A DNA stretch of 64,000 nucleotides from Boswellia sacra (taxonomy: Eukaryota; Streptophyta; Magnoliopsida; Sapindales; Burseraceae). Where the stretch lies: assembly GCA_013180625.2 (NCBI GenBank), contig SNVD02012234.1, forward strand, positions 186,001 to 250,000, written 5' to 3'. Below the pieces are notes generated by a model, which worked only from the letters and a program-made list of their open reading frames with translations, searched no databases and was not told where the DNA came from. The translations under genes were made by a program, and so were the position numbers. The stretch's first letter is position 1; the number at the start of each line of letters is the position of its first letter. Below, one piece after another: positions 33,406-45,419 of the stretch.

Positions 33406-34663
33406 TAAGATTAAAAAAACTTAGAATTATTAATAAACACCAATTTCAATTTCAATCAATAACTTAGACTTAAATATAAATAAATCTAAAACTATAACTT
33501 GAGTGAAGCCTAAGTGGCAACTCCTACTATAGATATAACTTCCCTTTTTATTTTTGTTCTCCTCCAGTGAATTTGAATTTTTAGGCTGTAGACTGTGACA
33601 TCATGTCATGCCTTAACATCTCTTATTTAGAGACTATAGGGGTGATTGAATAAGAAATTAATAAAAATGACGTCATCAATATCTCATTTCCAGATTTTAA
33701 CCTCCAACTTCAAAAATTCATCAAAAATTCATTTTAACTCCAAATTCAATAAAATCAGTGGCTAATTAAAGCTTCATACATTTATTTTCCTAAACAAATG
33801 AAAAATCATACAATTCTCAATTCAGAAAAATGCATCAGTTCAAACAACACAGGACAGTCACATGAACTACAACTCCCCTCAAGAACCATCTCTACTTCAC
33901 TTCATAAGCACTTAGTTTTCACACATAATTCCTCATTCAAACAACAAAACAATCAACTTACAATAAGTAGTTTCACTCATAATTCATCATCCAAGCAACA
34001 AAACAATCAATTTAGAATAGGTCACATGCATAACAAACCAATATCAATTAAAACAACAAAATACATGGCATGATATAAGTATAGTGTTAGAAAATCCCTA
34101 CTTGTTTCCAAGCTTATACACCTTTTTGATTTTTTTCCTCTTTTCCTCTCTTTTTCTTTTTCTCCTTTTTCTCTTCTTCTCTCCCTGTAACCGTAAGACT
34201 CTCTTCTCTTTTTCCTTTCTCCTTTTTCCAATTCTAGAAAAATCCTCTCTTATATAAATATAAGGCCCTAATTCATGGGCCTAAATCTACTAATTTTTCC
34301 AACCCACTTAATACTTAAACATAATTTCTAAATTTTGTAATATATAAATGCATAAATATTTGTTTTCTTTTGAAACTCTACACATCAAGTTGTAAATTTT
34401 TTGTTGTATTTGAATTGTAAGTCTAGCATTACTGAATTTCAATTTCTATTACATTGTAATGCATTGGACCACTCGTTGGAACTTATTTTGCAAATCTCCT
34501 TATTCTATCTTCTCATGGCACACATAACCTTATTGGTTTAACCAAAATGCAAAGTTGTGATTATCGATGAAACAACTAACAAAGCAACTATTTATTAAAA
34601 AACTATACTTTGGTATAACCAAAGAGAGATCAGCTAAGCTAACTAGGTGGCTTAACCGATGAG
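31833..34663. other. Intergenic, no gene recognised
   Basis: AT-rich sequence with microsatellites: (TA)n at 32851-32873 and (AAT)n at 33373-33403. A loose tandem repeat of about 54 bp with caacaaaacaatcaa motifs lies near 33918-34020. The pyrimidine-rich block at 34130-34220 yields a charged low-complexity minus-strand frame that I do not consider a gene. The last 250 bases resemble the 3' flank of the DIR pseudogene at 44751. Confidence 0.5.
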
Positions 34664-35058
34664 TTAATAATGGAAAGCATAGACATTATACTCTACCAAA
34701 CAATTCAAAGTTGTGAAATTGGCAGTGACAATCTAACCCTGAACATAGCCAGTTGCAAACCAGAAAACCCTACTACCACCAACGATAGGCATTTCTCTCA
34801 ATAGTAAGGTGATCTTATTGAGCCCCAAAACATTGAGACTACTTCCATTGAACTTCCCCTCAGTGAAAATAAAGTTAAAAGCCATCAAAAGGCCAAACTC
34901 ACTTTGTGATACAGACACGTACATCCCCTACGCTCTTCCTACAGTCTTTTGAGTTAATATCAGGTTCAAAATCAAAGGATCATCCATTACGAACATATAA
35001 CCAAATAAAGATGAGAAATTATCAAACGTGGTTGCCTGCACAACCCGGACCGACAGTG
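34664..35058 (-). pseudogene. Dirigent pseudogene, C-terminal part
   Basis: From 35058 down to a TAA at 34664-34666, one frame reads dirigent protein from about residue 64 to the end: VRVVQATT, SSLFGYMFVMDDPL, GMYVSVSQSEFGLLMAFNF, FTEGKFNGSSLNVLG, REMPIVGGSRVFWFATGY, and the family ending VEYNVYAFHY. At least two in-frame TAG codons interrupt it. One replaces the Gln of the conserved AQG(M/I)(F/Y); the other follows GYVQG. The piece starts abruptly next to the left LTR of the copia element, so the N-terminal part is missing here. A possible N-terminal remnant lies at 40990-41114 beyond the retrotransposon. Among cluster members it is most like the pseudogene at 44751 (both have LMAFNF). Confidence 0.85.
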
Positions 35059-35068
35059 CAATTTTCTA

Positions 35069-35392
35069 CACTTGAGAAATAATGAAATAAATATTCTCAG
35101 CTTAATTTTATCTTGAGTGAGAAGTTTCTCGTCTATTGAAAATTGATTACATCAAGATTGACACATGGCAGTCATTAGGCCAGCCAACAAATAGGAACCA
35201 ATAGATAGAAAAATCCCAACTGACTAATATAACTACCTTTGCTTATGTGTTAGGTTTCAGAACAATAGAGAAAAATACAAAAAGGCTAATTACACGTATA
35301 ACCTTAACCACTTTTAACTAAACAGCTATTTAATGACTAAAACAGAATTAACTAATTAATCTTGAATGAGGGAAACATGAGTTGTCTTGACA
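35069..35392 (-). repeat. 3' LTR of the copia element
   Basis: Aligns along its length with 39850-40155 (shared aaatattctcagct, gattacatcaagattgacac, acagaattaacta). The left boundary is uncertain by a few bases. Confidence 0.8.
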
Positions 35393-35429
35393 CCCTCTCT
35401 CAAACTGGGGGTATATCAATCACTCCAAG

Positions 35430-38400
35430 TTTGTCTTTGAGAAAGTAAAACTAAGGAGATGACAGAGGTTTAGTCAAGCAATCAGTAATTTGATCGCAAG
35501 AAGGAACATATCTGATTTCTGATTGCTTTTGTAGAACTCTGTCCTGAACATAGTGAATATCTATTTCAATATGTTTAGTCCTTGCATAGAACACAGGGTT
35601 GAAAGCAAGACACTTGTACTGATGTTGTCACACCAAGTAACTGAGTATTGTTTTGGCTTGTACTGAAGTTCACTTAGTAGGGATTCTAACCAAGCAATTT
35701 CTGTTGCAAAATTAGCCAAAACTCTATATTCAAATTCCATGTTGGGCATGCAACCATAGGTTGTTTCTTTAATTGCCAAGAAACTAAGGATTCACATAGG
35801 AAGATGCAATATCCACAAATTGATCTTCTATCCTCGGTATTGCATGCCCAATTTGCATCTAAAAATTTGGTTATCCTTAAATCTTCACTTGGTTTAATAT
35901 GGAGGCCATGGAACATTGTTGCTTTGAGATACCTTAATATAATGTATCACCTTAGATGCTTATAAGGACTGACTTAGCTTGTTTACAATAAAAGCCATGT
36001 TAGGTCTGGTATAAGTTAAGTACTATTAAGTTCCAATACTATTTCTATGTTGTGTAACATCATGAAGTGGCTTAAAATTCATGGTGAAGTGACTGGTGTT
36101 TACTATAGCTAGTGTTAAAAAAGGTTTCAGATGTTCCATCTTTAATCTTTTGACTAGGTCCATAACATACTTTGACTTATTCAAATAAATTCTAGTGGAA
36201 TCTTTGCTAACTTCAATCCCAAGGAAGTAGTGCAAGTTGCCTAGACCTTTCAGTGAAAAAATTTTGTTAAGTTCTTAAATGAACATCAAAGATACCATCA
36301 ACATAAACAAAGACTAAGATCACAACCTTGTCATTTTTCAAAATGAAAGTAATGAGTCAGACTTAGCATTAAGAAATTCTTATCCTTGTAGAGTGTTTTT
36401 TAGTTTATCAAACCAAGCCCTTGGTGCTTGTTTGAGCCCATAAAAATGCCTTGTGGAGTTGCAGACATATGAGGGCTTGGCTGAGTCAACGTATCCCTAT
36501 GGTTGCACCATGTATATAGCTTCTTGAGGTTTTCCAATTTAGAAAAGCATTATTTATGTCTAATTGTCTAATGCACCAAATCTTGGAAATATATAGCAAG
36601 TGTCAAAATCACCCTTATTGTGCTTGCCTTGACAACTGGACTGTATGTTTTAGACAAATCTATCCTTGGTGTTTGATGAAAAACCCTTGGTAACAAGTCT
36701 TGCTTTGTGTTTGTGTATGGTCCCATATATGTTGTATTTCAACTTAAACACCCATTTGTTATCAACAAGGCTATACTTTAGAGAATAAGGGACTAGAGAT
36801 ACTAATCTCTAGGTTTTGTTGTCCTTTGGTGCCTCAAATTATGAGTCCATGGCTTTCTTCCAGCACTCAGACTTGATTGCTTCTACAACTATAATAAGTT
36901 CTAAGGCAGTTGTATTTTCACTTTGCTATTAAGTGATGGAATAAATCTTAGGCTCGAAGATACCACTTTTGGACGTTGTTTTCATAGGATGGCCAAGTAC
37001 AGAGGTTGTGAAGTGTGTGTTGGTGGCTGAGGAGTGTTTAAAGATATCTCATTTAGATCATGATCTATAGGAATGGTATTGTTTTCACTATCATGATTCT
37101 GGTTTGAGTGAATTGAAGCAGAAGAAGTTCTTGAGACAGAGGTAACAGGATGTGGAGAACTTTGAGATGTTTAAAGAGTTTCTCTATCAAGTTTGTTTGT
37201 TCCATCAGTATCAGTTGTAGCTAACTAGTTTGTTTCATCACAATTTCTATCTTGATAGGACCACTATTTTAATGTTGGAAGGGAAAAAGAAGGCAGGATA
37301 ATGATAAACTATTGACTAGCAGAATCAATATTGAAATTTACAGAATGAGTTTTGAAAGGAAACTCCATTTAAATTCACATATCTTGAAATGTAAATTTTT
37401 CAGGTGAACTAAGGCATTTAAACCCTTTTTGCATGTGACTAAAACTTGTAAAGACACTTTTTTTTTAGTGAAATTGAAATTTGTGTTTTTGGTAGGGTCT
37501 TAAACATGAGAAATAAGAACAAGCAAAGGTTCTTAATGATTTATAATCTGAAATTTTATCAAAAAGTATCTGCCACGGTGAGTTAACCTTAAGCACTGGT
37601 GTAGAAGTCTGTTTATGAGAAAAACAATTGAAAACCTTCCCACCGGCATTTGAGAGACATGATGGCTTGTGCTAGGAGTGTTATACCAGTTTCAACAAAA
37701 TGTCTGTGTTTTCTCTCAGCCTTCCCTTATTGTTCATGTGTATATAGGTAAGCAACTCTAGATTCAATGCCATTTTGTTTCAAAAAGTCAGAAAACACTT
37801 AATACTCATCATCCTAATCTATTTGAAGGCATTTTATTTCTCTCTCAAATTTCTTTTCAACAAAGGTCTTAAAGGTTTTAAAAGTGACAAATGCATTTGC
37901 CTTATTTCTTAATTAGGGGATAAATCCATGTAAATCTGTTATGATCATCAATGAAATGCATATAATATTTATAACCCGAATCGGAAGCAATTAGGGCTAC
38001 ACCACAGATATCTGAGTGAATAACATCTAAAACATTTCTAGTATTATTTTTTTATTTCCTAAAAGGAAGTGAATGGGACTTGCCCAATTGACAAACATTA
38101 CATAAATGTGCATTTTCATTGCATTTCAGAGGTTCATTACATAATTTTAAGACTTGACTCAAGACTTCACTGGATGGACGACCCAATTTCCTATGCTAGA
38201 CACTGATGTTACTTTCAACAGGTAAGCAAATTGGAATTGGAGTTGTGCATATCAGATTACAAGAATTAGAGACTTCTGATTTGCACTTAAGAGAAGATAA
38301 AATATCTATAGTATCATGAAATTTAGGAACAAGACTCAAGGACTTTTTGTTTCTCTTTTGAAGACCAGATTGTGATGAAAATAAACTTTTAGAACTTGGA

Positions 38401-39790
38401 CTGATATGATATAGGCCATCCTTAATTCTTCCTTGCAGCAGAACCTTGTGGGTATGTTTGTCCTTCACAAGACAGAAGTTTGAGTGAAATTCAATATAAA
38501 TCTTATTGTCTTGTGTAAGCTTTGACACACTCAACAAGTTTTTAATGATTTGAGGAACACGTAACATACTTTTTAGGTTTAAAAGGGTGTTTTGAGTAGG
38601 CAAACTTGAATATCCAATATGAGAATAGCCAATTTATTTCCATTACCACAGAGAGAGTTTGCTTACCTTTATATTCATTCCTTACATTGAGGAGCCCCAA
38701 ATCTCCTGTTACATGGTTGGTTGCTCCAATATCTATATGCCACTCCTTATCTGTAATAGTTTCTGGTGAGGCAATGTAAGTTGAGGAATTTCATGGTTGG
38801 CCTTGCTAGTTTTGCTGCTAGACTGATCTTTGCCAATTTTGTGGTTGATTTGGCCGAAATTGCTGCTGGCTATTGTTCTTTTTTTTTTCGCTTGAAGATT
38901 CCATCTAGGTCAAATTTGTTCTATGAAGACATATAGAAGCTGGATGACCTGTCTTGCCATAGATTTGGCAAATTAGTCTTTGAGTTGCCAAACTTGGCAC
39001 CTCTACCTCTAGAAGATTTTCCATCATTTCCTCTTCCAGTTCCTTGGCTCTAATTACCCTAACCTGAATTGTTGCCATCTTTTCTAATAGCTAAGTTGGT
39101 AGAGGCAGTGTTCAAGTTGAGATTGGAAAATGCATTCAACCTTTCTAATCTATTCTTAAAGGTTAGCAAAGTAGCTTGAGGTTCCTCCCATGTCATATTT
39201 TCTATAGACTAAATTTGCACCACAATTGGAGTGTAATGAAAGTGACCAAATAATTTAATGGAACTGGACTACCAGTAACAACTAAATTATCTGTAATCTT
39301 TTTCACTGTAATGAGATAATCGCTCATGCTCATTGAGCCTTTCCTAGTTGTTTGTAGGTCAAATATGAGGTTGGCAATTTGGGATCTATTTTTAACTCCA
39401 CAAAGAGTTTCTAATGGTTTCCATAAACCAAGAGAGGAAGTTTGGCCAATTACCTGAGCAGTAACTTGTTCTGTGATTGATTAGAGAAGCCATCCCATTA
39501 AAAGATTATCAACAGTAAACCATTCTTCGAAGTCAAGATTAGGTTTCAACAAGGAAGATTGGAGGTGAGAGCTTCAACAGTTGAATATAAGATGACCTCT
39601 GGTAGAAACGCTTTGGTTCTAAGAACAGATCCATCTAACCAATGTCGCCTGAGTGTAGGAAGCATCATTTCCTTCCACACAGTGTAGTTGTCTTCATTAA
39701 GCTTCACTGGGAAGGATTAACTTAGGGAGTTGCTGAAGGGTATGCTTCCATTCAAAAAGTTGATTCGTAATGAAGTTTCAGATTCGTTGT
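35430..39790 (-). pseudogene. Copia gag-pol remnant
   Basis: Read on the minus strand, from right to left, the order is as follows. Gag appears as VKLNEDNYTVWKEMMLPTLR. A knuckle reads CQIYGKTGHPASIC, with the second Cys changed to Tyr. The GAG-pre-integrase region (38196-38603) includes VPQIIKNLLSVSKLTQDN and GRIKDGLYHIS. Poorly preserved integrase follows, then reverse transcriptase with MHYFLGIEVSKDS (36026-36235) and RNase H with RRSICGYCIFL and LVSWQLKKQP (35686-35916). Many stops and frameshifts separate these blocks, so no polyprotein can be made. The gag to pol order with integrase before reverse transcriptase identifies Ty1/copia. Confidence 0.85.
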
Positions 39791-39849
39791 TGATTGAAGA
39801 TCGATTGAAGGAGCTTGATGCCCGATGTTAACCAATGGCTCTGATAACA

Positions 39850-40155
39850 ACTCGAGAAACAGTGAAGAAAATATTCTCAGCTCAATTCTATCTTGAGTGA
39901 GAAGTTTCCATTTATTGAAAAGTGATTACATCAAGATTGACACATGGTAGTCATCAGACCAACCAGCAAATGGGAACCAATATGCAAAGAGATCCCAGCT
40001 GACTCATATAACTATCTTTGCTTATATGTTAGGTTCTAGAACAATAGAGAAGAATACAAATAGGCTAATTACACTTACAACGTTAACAGGTTTTAACTAA
40101 CCATCTATTTAATTACTAAAACAGAATTAACTAACTAATCCTGAAGGAGGAAAAC
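39850..40155 (-). repeat. 5' LTR of the copia element, outer end incomplete
   Basis: Homologous to 35069-35392 and next to the primer binding site. The homology stops at about 40155, before the expected terminal motif. Confidence 0.8.
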
Positions 40156-40794
40156 TTTTAATTTTATTTTGTGTTTATTTTAAGTCTTTTATATTTCAAA
40201 ATTAAGAAAATTTAGTTAATTTTTGTAAGATCCATTTATGCATGTAAAGTTTTATCCATGTTATAAATTCATGAGTTTATTAAACATAAGGAGACATATT
40301 ATAGGTTTAATATGAGAAATACTTATTAATATGAGAAATACTTACACCTACCATACCACCTCACTAATAGTTTAAAAAAAAATCTAAAATCCTCCTTAGA
40401 TCTTAGGAAAGCTTTTCCCCTTTGCTTTTTTTCTTTTTCTATTTTTTTTAAAGCCATTTCATATCTTCTTCACCCGGAAAGCTCATCTATTTTTCTTTAA
40501 TTTTTTTGCGCACCCCAAAGCCCCAACCCCTCTCCCCTCTCTTCCCCCTACCTACGCACACCGACACCGACGCCCCACATCCAACAACCCCCCCACTCCT
40601 CCCCCATCGCCCTAGTATAGTTATAGGAAACACGTCCCATGACTATTGAGTTTTATTGTTTTATTGTATGACTATGATAATTGTTTATAGAATTTCTCTC
40701 TTGTTGAATTATAGTGTCTATTTAGGTGATGTAAATTATTACTCATAGATTTTTAATCTCAATGCAGTTTACGCTTCTGCATGACTTCTCTATT

Positions 40795-40841
<47 letters not shown>

Positions 40842-40985
40842 AAAAGACACCTTCATTACAAAACTAAAATAAACTATTGGGCCTTGGCTGTGTTTTGGCC
40901 CTAGTCTCTTAAGCACGTGACTTGAGTATCGAACAGCAGAGGTCAGGGCTAATGATTGCTGCTTGATGGTTTTGTAGTGCAGATG
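40156..40985. other. Unassigned segment between copia LTR and DIR remnant
   Basis: Contains a C-rich pyrimidine block at 40515-40612 and a perfect (TA)n of about 37 bp at 40798-40834. No coding sequence seen. It is possibly a further insertion inside the former DIR gene. Confidence 0.4.
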
Positions 40986-40989
40986 AAGT

Positions 40990-41114
40990 CTTGAAAAAGA
41001 AGCTTAAGTTGTCAACTGGAGGCCTCAAAGTGAAGGACAAACCCAGGACCAAGCCCAGATTTATCTTAGAACAAGGAGAATTGGAACGAGTTTTATGAAG
41101 GTTGTGATTGCCAT
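40990..41114 (-). pseudogene. Dirigent N-terminal remnant (signal peptide region)
   Basis: ATG at 41114 opens MAITTFIKLVPILLVLR and then a TAA. This resembles the start of the intact DIR protein at 49669 (MGAITLTFTKLLSILLIF). Further on, ttaagcttctttttcaagac looks like a decayed copy of the codons for the conserved KLSHLHFYFHD block. Its upstream region (41340-41570) clearly aligns with that of the intact gene at 50253, including the TATA box, which supports the homology. It may be the missing 5' part of the pseudogene at 34664-35058, split by the copia element, or the stub of a separate deleted paralogue. Confidence 0.6.
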
Positions 41115-41455
41115 AGTGAGAAGTTTTAAGGAATATAATCCTAGTTGGAAGGTTTCAAGAGAAGGAATACAAATCCAATTTTGAAGGGGAAAACAAATCC
41201 CATTCTCCTTGATTATGGAAACGGAAAATTCCTTTGATGGCTGATTTGCTACTGTGTATACGGCTTTATTGTTATTGTACGTACTTTCCATAAGCACTCG
41301 TATTGTATTTTGTATATAATACGTAGCTCATCAATGAAAGCTTTGCGCTTCCCATTCATCACAAATTGACTCACTTCTTTAAGAAGTGACGGAAAGTAAA
41401 GCTTTCAAATTCAAGCTGATTGGCAATTGGCATAGAAAAAGAAATTAATGGAGGG

Positions 41456-41463
41456 TATTTATA
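41456..41463 (-). promoter_or_regulatory. TATA box of the decayed DIR copy
   Basis: tatttata on the plus strand (TATAAATA on the minus strand), about 345 bp upstream of the remnant ATG. It is in the same conserved context (attaatggaggg then tatttataga) as the TATA box of the intact gene at 50335. Confidence 0.6.
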
Positions 41464-42044
41464 GACGTGCTTGCCTTGTTGCATACTTTATAATATGAAC
41501 GCGATATTGTGATAAGCGAGATTTGCCAAGCAACTGAAGCAGTAATTTTACCGGATTCTTGGGTGGGCAGGCTTAATTTAATTAGTTATTCTCTTATTAT
41601 TTTTTAATATCAAATGAAAAATAAAATTTAAAACATTATTTATTTTTAAAAAAATCAAAACTTCTTAAAACACTTTTATTAACAAATTTTGTCAAATCAT
41701 TTACTAATAGAATGATAAAAAATGGTTTGATCGAATTCCTTATTGAGAGTTTCAAATCATTTTGTTTTATAACTTTTTCCTTTTTCTTCTAACATATTAT
41801 TTGAAGGAATCCGTTAAGGGTATCTTACATAACTTCTGAAATTATCTTAAAAACAATAATAATGATAAACTAAAATACGAGAATATTAAATAAAATTAAT
41901 AAAATTATATTCTTAATTTAATAAATTATTAGAATACCGAACTCATACTATTACTAATTTAATTAAAGTGGTTTGGTGGAAAGATTCTGTCATTTTTCGC
42001 AACAATTTATTTAATAAAAATAAAAAGTTCAAATAGATATTATT

Positions 42045-43714
42045 TAGGGCTCGTTTGATTGGACCACTTATATCTGAATCCATTCATATTTAAGCGGTTT
42101 ACAAAATTTTGAATGTTTATTTTCCCATCTAATTACTTATTTTCAAATGAAATTGTCTAAATATAAGAAGTGAAAATTTATCACTTTTTCTCTTCAAAAT
42201 GCCTGAAAAGTTTAAAATATCTCAACTATCCTATTGTGACAATATTCTATACCACAAATACCATTTACATTCAATTAATAAAATTATGTAAATAATTAAA
42301 AATATATAATATTAAAAATAACAAATATATTAATATTGAATATTTTATTTTATTTCTTATAAATTCTATAAACTGGCCAGAGAAGTTATCCGATTCGTTG
42401 TTACTACTGGCCAACCACCGCCAATCGTCGTCAGAGTTGGGCATCTAGCGACACCGCTGATACCATCATGACCACCTCAACTCTCTCTACAAGGCTATAG
42501 GATTACTTTTGCAAGAAATAACATTGTTTGTTCGTTAAAGGCTGAGAAACATCTGGCCACCGAATGTTTCAGGACTTTTTACAGCGAAACGCCATTATTT
42601 CATCAAGAACTAATTTGACAACCTTGTAGATCAGTCAAATCCAATCATGATGGTGTATACGGTGTCCGAAACGTGCGACACCGACGATGGACAATGGCAG
42701 AGGAACCGGTGGCTCTGGCATCCAAATTTTCAAAATCTTTCATATTTGTTTTAAATAAAATATTTAGGTAATGTAATATTACTTACCTGCATTTGAAATT
42801 CAAATTTTAATTTAAAAATTAAATTATTTTTATATATGATATAAAATATATAAAGAGAATAATTACAATAATATAATTTATTTAATATATATGTATTTGA
42901 ATTTTTGAAATTGGACTAGTTTTGCATGCATTAGTTAATAAAATTAAAATAAATAAAAATTTAATGTAATAAATTAATTAAGAAATAATTAAAGTATATA
43001 ATTATTGATAATCTTCACTTATATCAAACAAAATATAAATATATTGATTTTTATAATAGGTAAGCTTATTAATTTATTACTATATTGATATTTCAATTTA
43101 ATTTTGTAAACTATTTAATTTTACGGTGTACAACATATTTAAAGTGATATATTTTAATTTCCATAATAAAAATAATAGTTCACATTCAAATTAATTGGAC
43201 TGCTTAAAACTTTAAAATATCTAATTAATCAATTAAAATATCTTTTTGAGAACAAATTATGTGGTTTAATTTAATATATTATATGTGTATATAATCTTAA
43301 ATCATAAATACTTGTAAAATGATTATAATAACTTTGAATTGTTAATTTTAATAAAAGAAATTTTTTTTGAAACATTGTAACAAATATATTATTAAGTATT
43401 TAAATGAAAAAGGCTTTTATTTTAATTTTATTAACTATTTAATTTTTAAAAGATTGTAATAGACATAACATTAGTTATTTGAATAAAAAAAGAATTTCGA
43501 TTTAATTTTATGAACTATTTAACTTTTAAAGAATTGTACAAATATAATATAAATATTTTATATTTCTTATTAAATACGTAAAAATGTTATATTAAAAATA
43601 AGATACTCCCTTATTACTTTTTTCAAGAAATATGTAAAAGATTATACAAATAAAATTTCAAGTGGTGTAAATTAAGTCCTAAAGTGTTAAGTGATAGAAA
43701 CAAACATCACCTTA
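42045..43714. mobile_element. Insertion present in one paralogous flank only, probable hAT-like element, 1.67 kb
   Basis: The duplicated flank is continuous at 51070-51095, but here it is split by 1.67 kb. The ends are tagggctcgtttgattgg and, on the other strand, taaggtgatgtttgtttcta. Each is followed by a cacttaa-like motif, resembling plant hAT ends (TAGGGCTYGTTTG). The flanks atattatt and gtgttgaa match at only 3 of 8 positions, so the TSD is degraded or the exact ends are off. The interior is AT-rich with a GC-richer core at 42370-42730 that may be captured genic sequence; no protein recognised. Confidence 0.6.
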
Positions 43715-44011
43715 GTGTTGAACGGTTATGAACCGATTGAAAATTTCAATCTCAATATCTTAATTCTGGATAAGCAGGTTTGGACAGTCGTTTTGATTTA
43801 ATATTCGTCGTACATGCGGGAAATCAGTGATGTATTAAACGTTACATGCTAGATTGTAGTTTAAATTTAACTTGTAAGGAGGTGTATACAACGGGGCGAC
43901 TGAGCCTCGACACTTGTAAAATGATTAAAATATATAACATATAAAATAATGTTAGTTTTAGAAATTGTTAGATCCAAGTAATTAATCCAAATCTTAAAGG
44001 GATCGGGGTCT

Positions 44012-44029
44012 CTGTGTGTGTGTGTGTGT
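44012..44029. repeat. (TG)n microsatellite
   Basis: Nine tandem TG units. Confidence 0.9.
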
Positions 44030-44750
44030 CTATATAAATATATAAAAGAAGACCCTACAATGCAATGGGTTTGGCAATTGTATAAATTAATTAATTTATA
44101 TTGAGTATGTAGACAAAGTTGACTTCGGGGAAAAACAAACGACAAAAACCAAACGAAAATGAAACAAAGAGGGTACGAAAAAGATTATCTCGTTCTTAAA
44201 AGACTTGAGAAAACAAACTGGAAATGAAGACTTCCTACGAGTTTTAGAATGATCAAAAAGAGTCTCTATACAATAAATTGGTTCTTAATTTTAAGTAAAT
44301 TTATGTTTAGCTGTTAGCTGTTTATTATGAATTAAAAATAATAATAATTTATTGAGTTTCTAAAAGAAAGTCATTTGGGGTGTTTTTTCAAACAAAAATA
44401 AATAAAGTTTGTTTGTTAACTAATTAAATAATAAAGAAAAGAACAGTTTAATATAAACTCTAAATACATATGATCATCTACAAACTGATTCACAACGGAA
44501 ATAAACAGGATATCCAAATTATTGAGTTTACAGACTAATTTCAAGTTCTCCTTTTATTATTGAATCACTCAATCGTTTGAACTCATAATTTTACAAATCT
44601 CATCACATTCGATCCTTTCCAGCATAGCCTTATTCATTTAACAAATTACAAAGTTAAAATAAAATATTAATGAAACAGCCAATAAGAACTCTTAATTGAA
44701 ATTTGAAAACAATACGGAGAAGCTGATGAGGCAGCTTCAGTTGAGTTGGG

Positions 44751-45334
44751 TCAATAATGGAAGACATAGACATTATACTCCACCACGGCATTCAAAGTTG
44801 TAAAACTAACAGTGACTGTCCGAGTCTGAGCATAGCCGCTTGCAAATCGGAAAACCCCACTCCCGCCCACGATAGGCATTTCTCTGACCTCTGACAAGAT
44901 GGGGTTGCGCCCCAAAATACTTATAGTGCTCCCGTTGAACTTCCCTTCAGTGAAAGCAAAGTTAAAAGCCATCAAAAAGCCAATCTCGGTTTGCGATGCA
45001 GAAGCAAACATCCCCTGTGCTTTCCCCACACGCTTCGAGTTGAAATCAGGTCCGACGGTCAACGGGTCGTCCATTATCCACACGCCACCAAAATCGATTG
45101 CAGAGGATCGGTTGGTCTTGACAAGTGGCTCGGCAACCTTGACGGTTGTAGGATGTTTGGCGGTAATAATATCGTGAAAGTAGAAGTGAAGTGAGTTAGC
45201 TTCTGCTTCCTGGGGAGCCCTAGAGATGATGGAGATAGGTTTTAGGAGAAATAATATTGGTCAGGGTCCGCAACTGCAATGGTGAGAGTAAAGAGAAGGA
45301 GAAGAGAAGAGATAATGAAGAAGGCTTTGGCCAT
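44751..45334 (-). pseudogene. Dirigent pseudogene, recently inactivated
   Basis: An ATG at 45334 opens a good signal peptide (MAKAFFIISSLLLLFTLTIA). Then a TAA interrupts the conserved FS-x-x-LSPSS block, and one base is missing within the codons for THLHFYFHD, shifting the frame. Beyond the shift the frame is intact to the end: FYFHDIITAKHPTTVKVAEP, MDDPLTVGPDFNSKRVGKAQ, GMFASASQTEIGFLMAFNFA, FTEGKFNGSTISILGRN, EVREMPIVGGSGVFRFASGY and VVEYNVYVFHY. The length (about 194 codons) and lack of introns match the intact paralogues. With only two lesions, inactivation is recent compared with the copy at 34664. A downstream ATG could give a 110-residue C-terminal fragment without a signal peptide, which I do not think is functional. 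Confidence 0.88.
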
Positions 45335-45411
45335 GATTGTCGAGAATACAGAAATTGATTGATCTAATTAGCTTGAGCTTTAATTTCATGAGACGGAAAG
45401 AAATGGAGAGC

Positions 45412-45419
45412 AATATATA
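45412..45419 (-). promoter_or_regulatory. TATA box of the DIR pseudogene
   Basis: TATATATT on the minus strand, about 80 bp upstream of the ATG at 45334, the spacing seen in the intact paralogues. Confidence 0.5.

Larger units (their letters stand above)
35069..40155 (-). mobile_element. Degenerate Ty1/copia retrotransposon, about 5.1 kb
   Basis: Two LTRs of roughly 310-320 bp in direct orientation (35069-35392 and 39850-40155) enclose decayed gag-pol sequence read from right to left. The primer binding site (element strand tgttatcagagcca) abuts the right LTR at about 39836-39849. A polypurine tract (element strand, a purine run over 35393-35412) abuts the left LTR. By eye the LTRs differ at roughly one base in ten, so the insertion is old. 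The outer end of the right LTR lacks the last 20 or so bases present in the left LTR, including the terminal tgtcaagacaactca, suggesting a deletion or secondary insertion at that border. Confidence 0.85.
41340..44070. repeat. Upstream segment duplicated from/with 50250-51330
   Basis: Several blocks occur in the same order in both regions. They are gaagtgacggaaagtaaagc (41384) against gaagtgaaggaaagtaaagc (50275); the TATA block; gatttgccaagcaactgaagcag against gattggccaagcaagtggagcag; ccgaactcatactattactaatttaattaaagtggt (41938) against the same near 50972; gttatgaaccgattgaa (43727) against gttatgaatggattgac (51091); and gaccctacaatgcaatgg (44051) against gaccctacagtgcaatgg (51286). This shows tandem segmental duplication of DIR gene plus upstream DNA. 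Confidence 0.85.

Noticed and set aside
34022..34231. Highly charged minus-strand frame (Glu/Lys/Arg-rich)
   Set aside because: It is the translation of a pyrimidine tract (tttttctcctttt-like), a compositional artefact.
44751..45083. Treating the 110-codon frame MWIMDDPL... as a complete gene
   Set aside because: Upstream sequence clearly encodes the rest of a dirigent protein with a stop and a 1-nt deletion, so it is the tail of a pseudogene.
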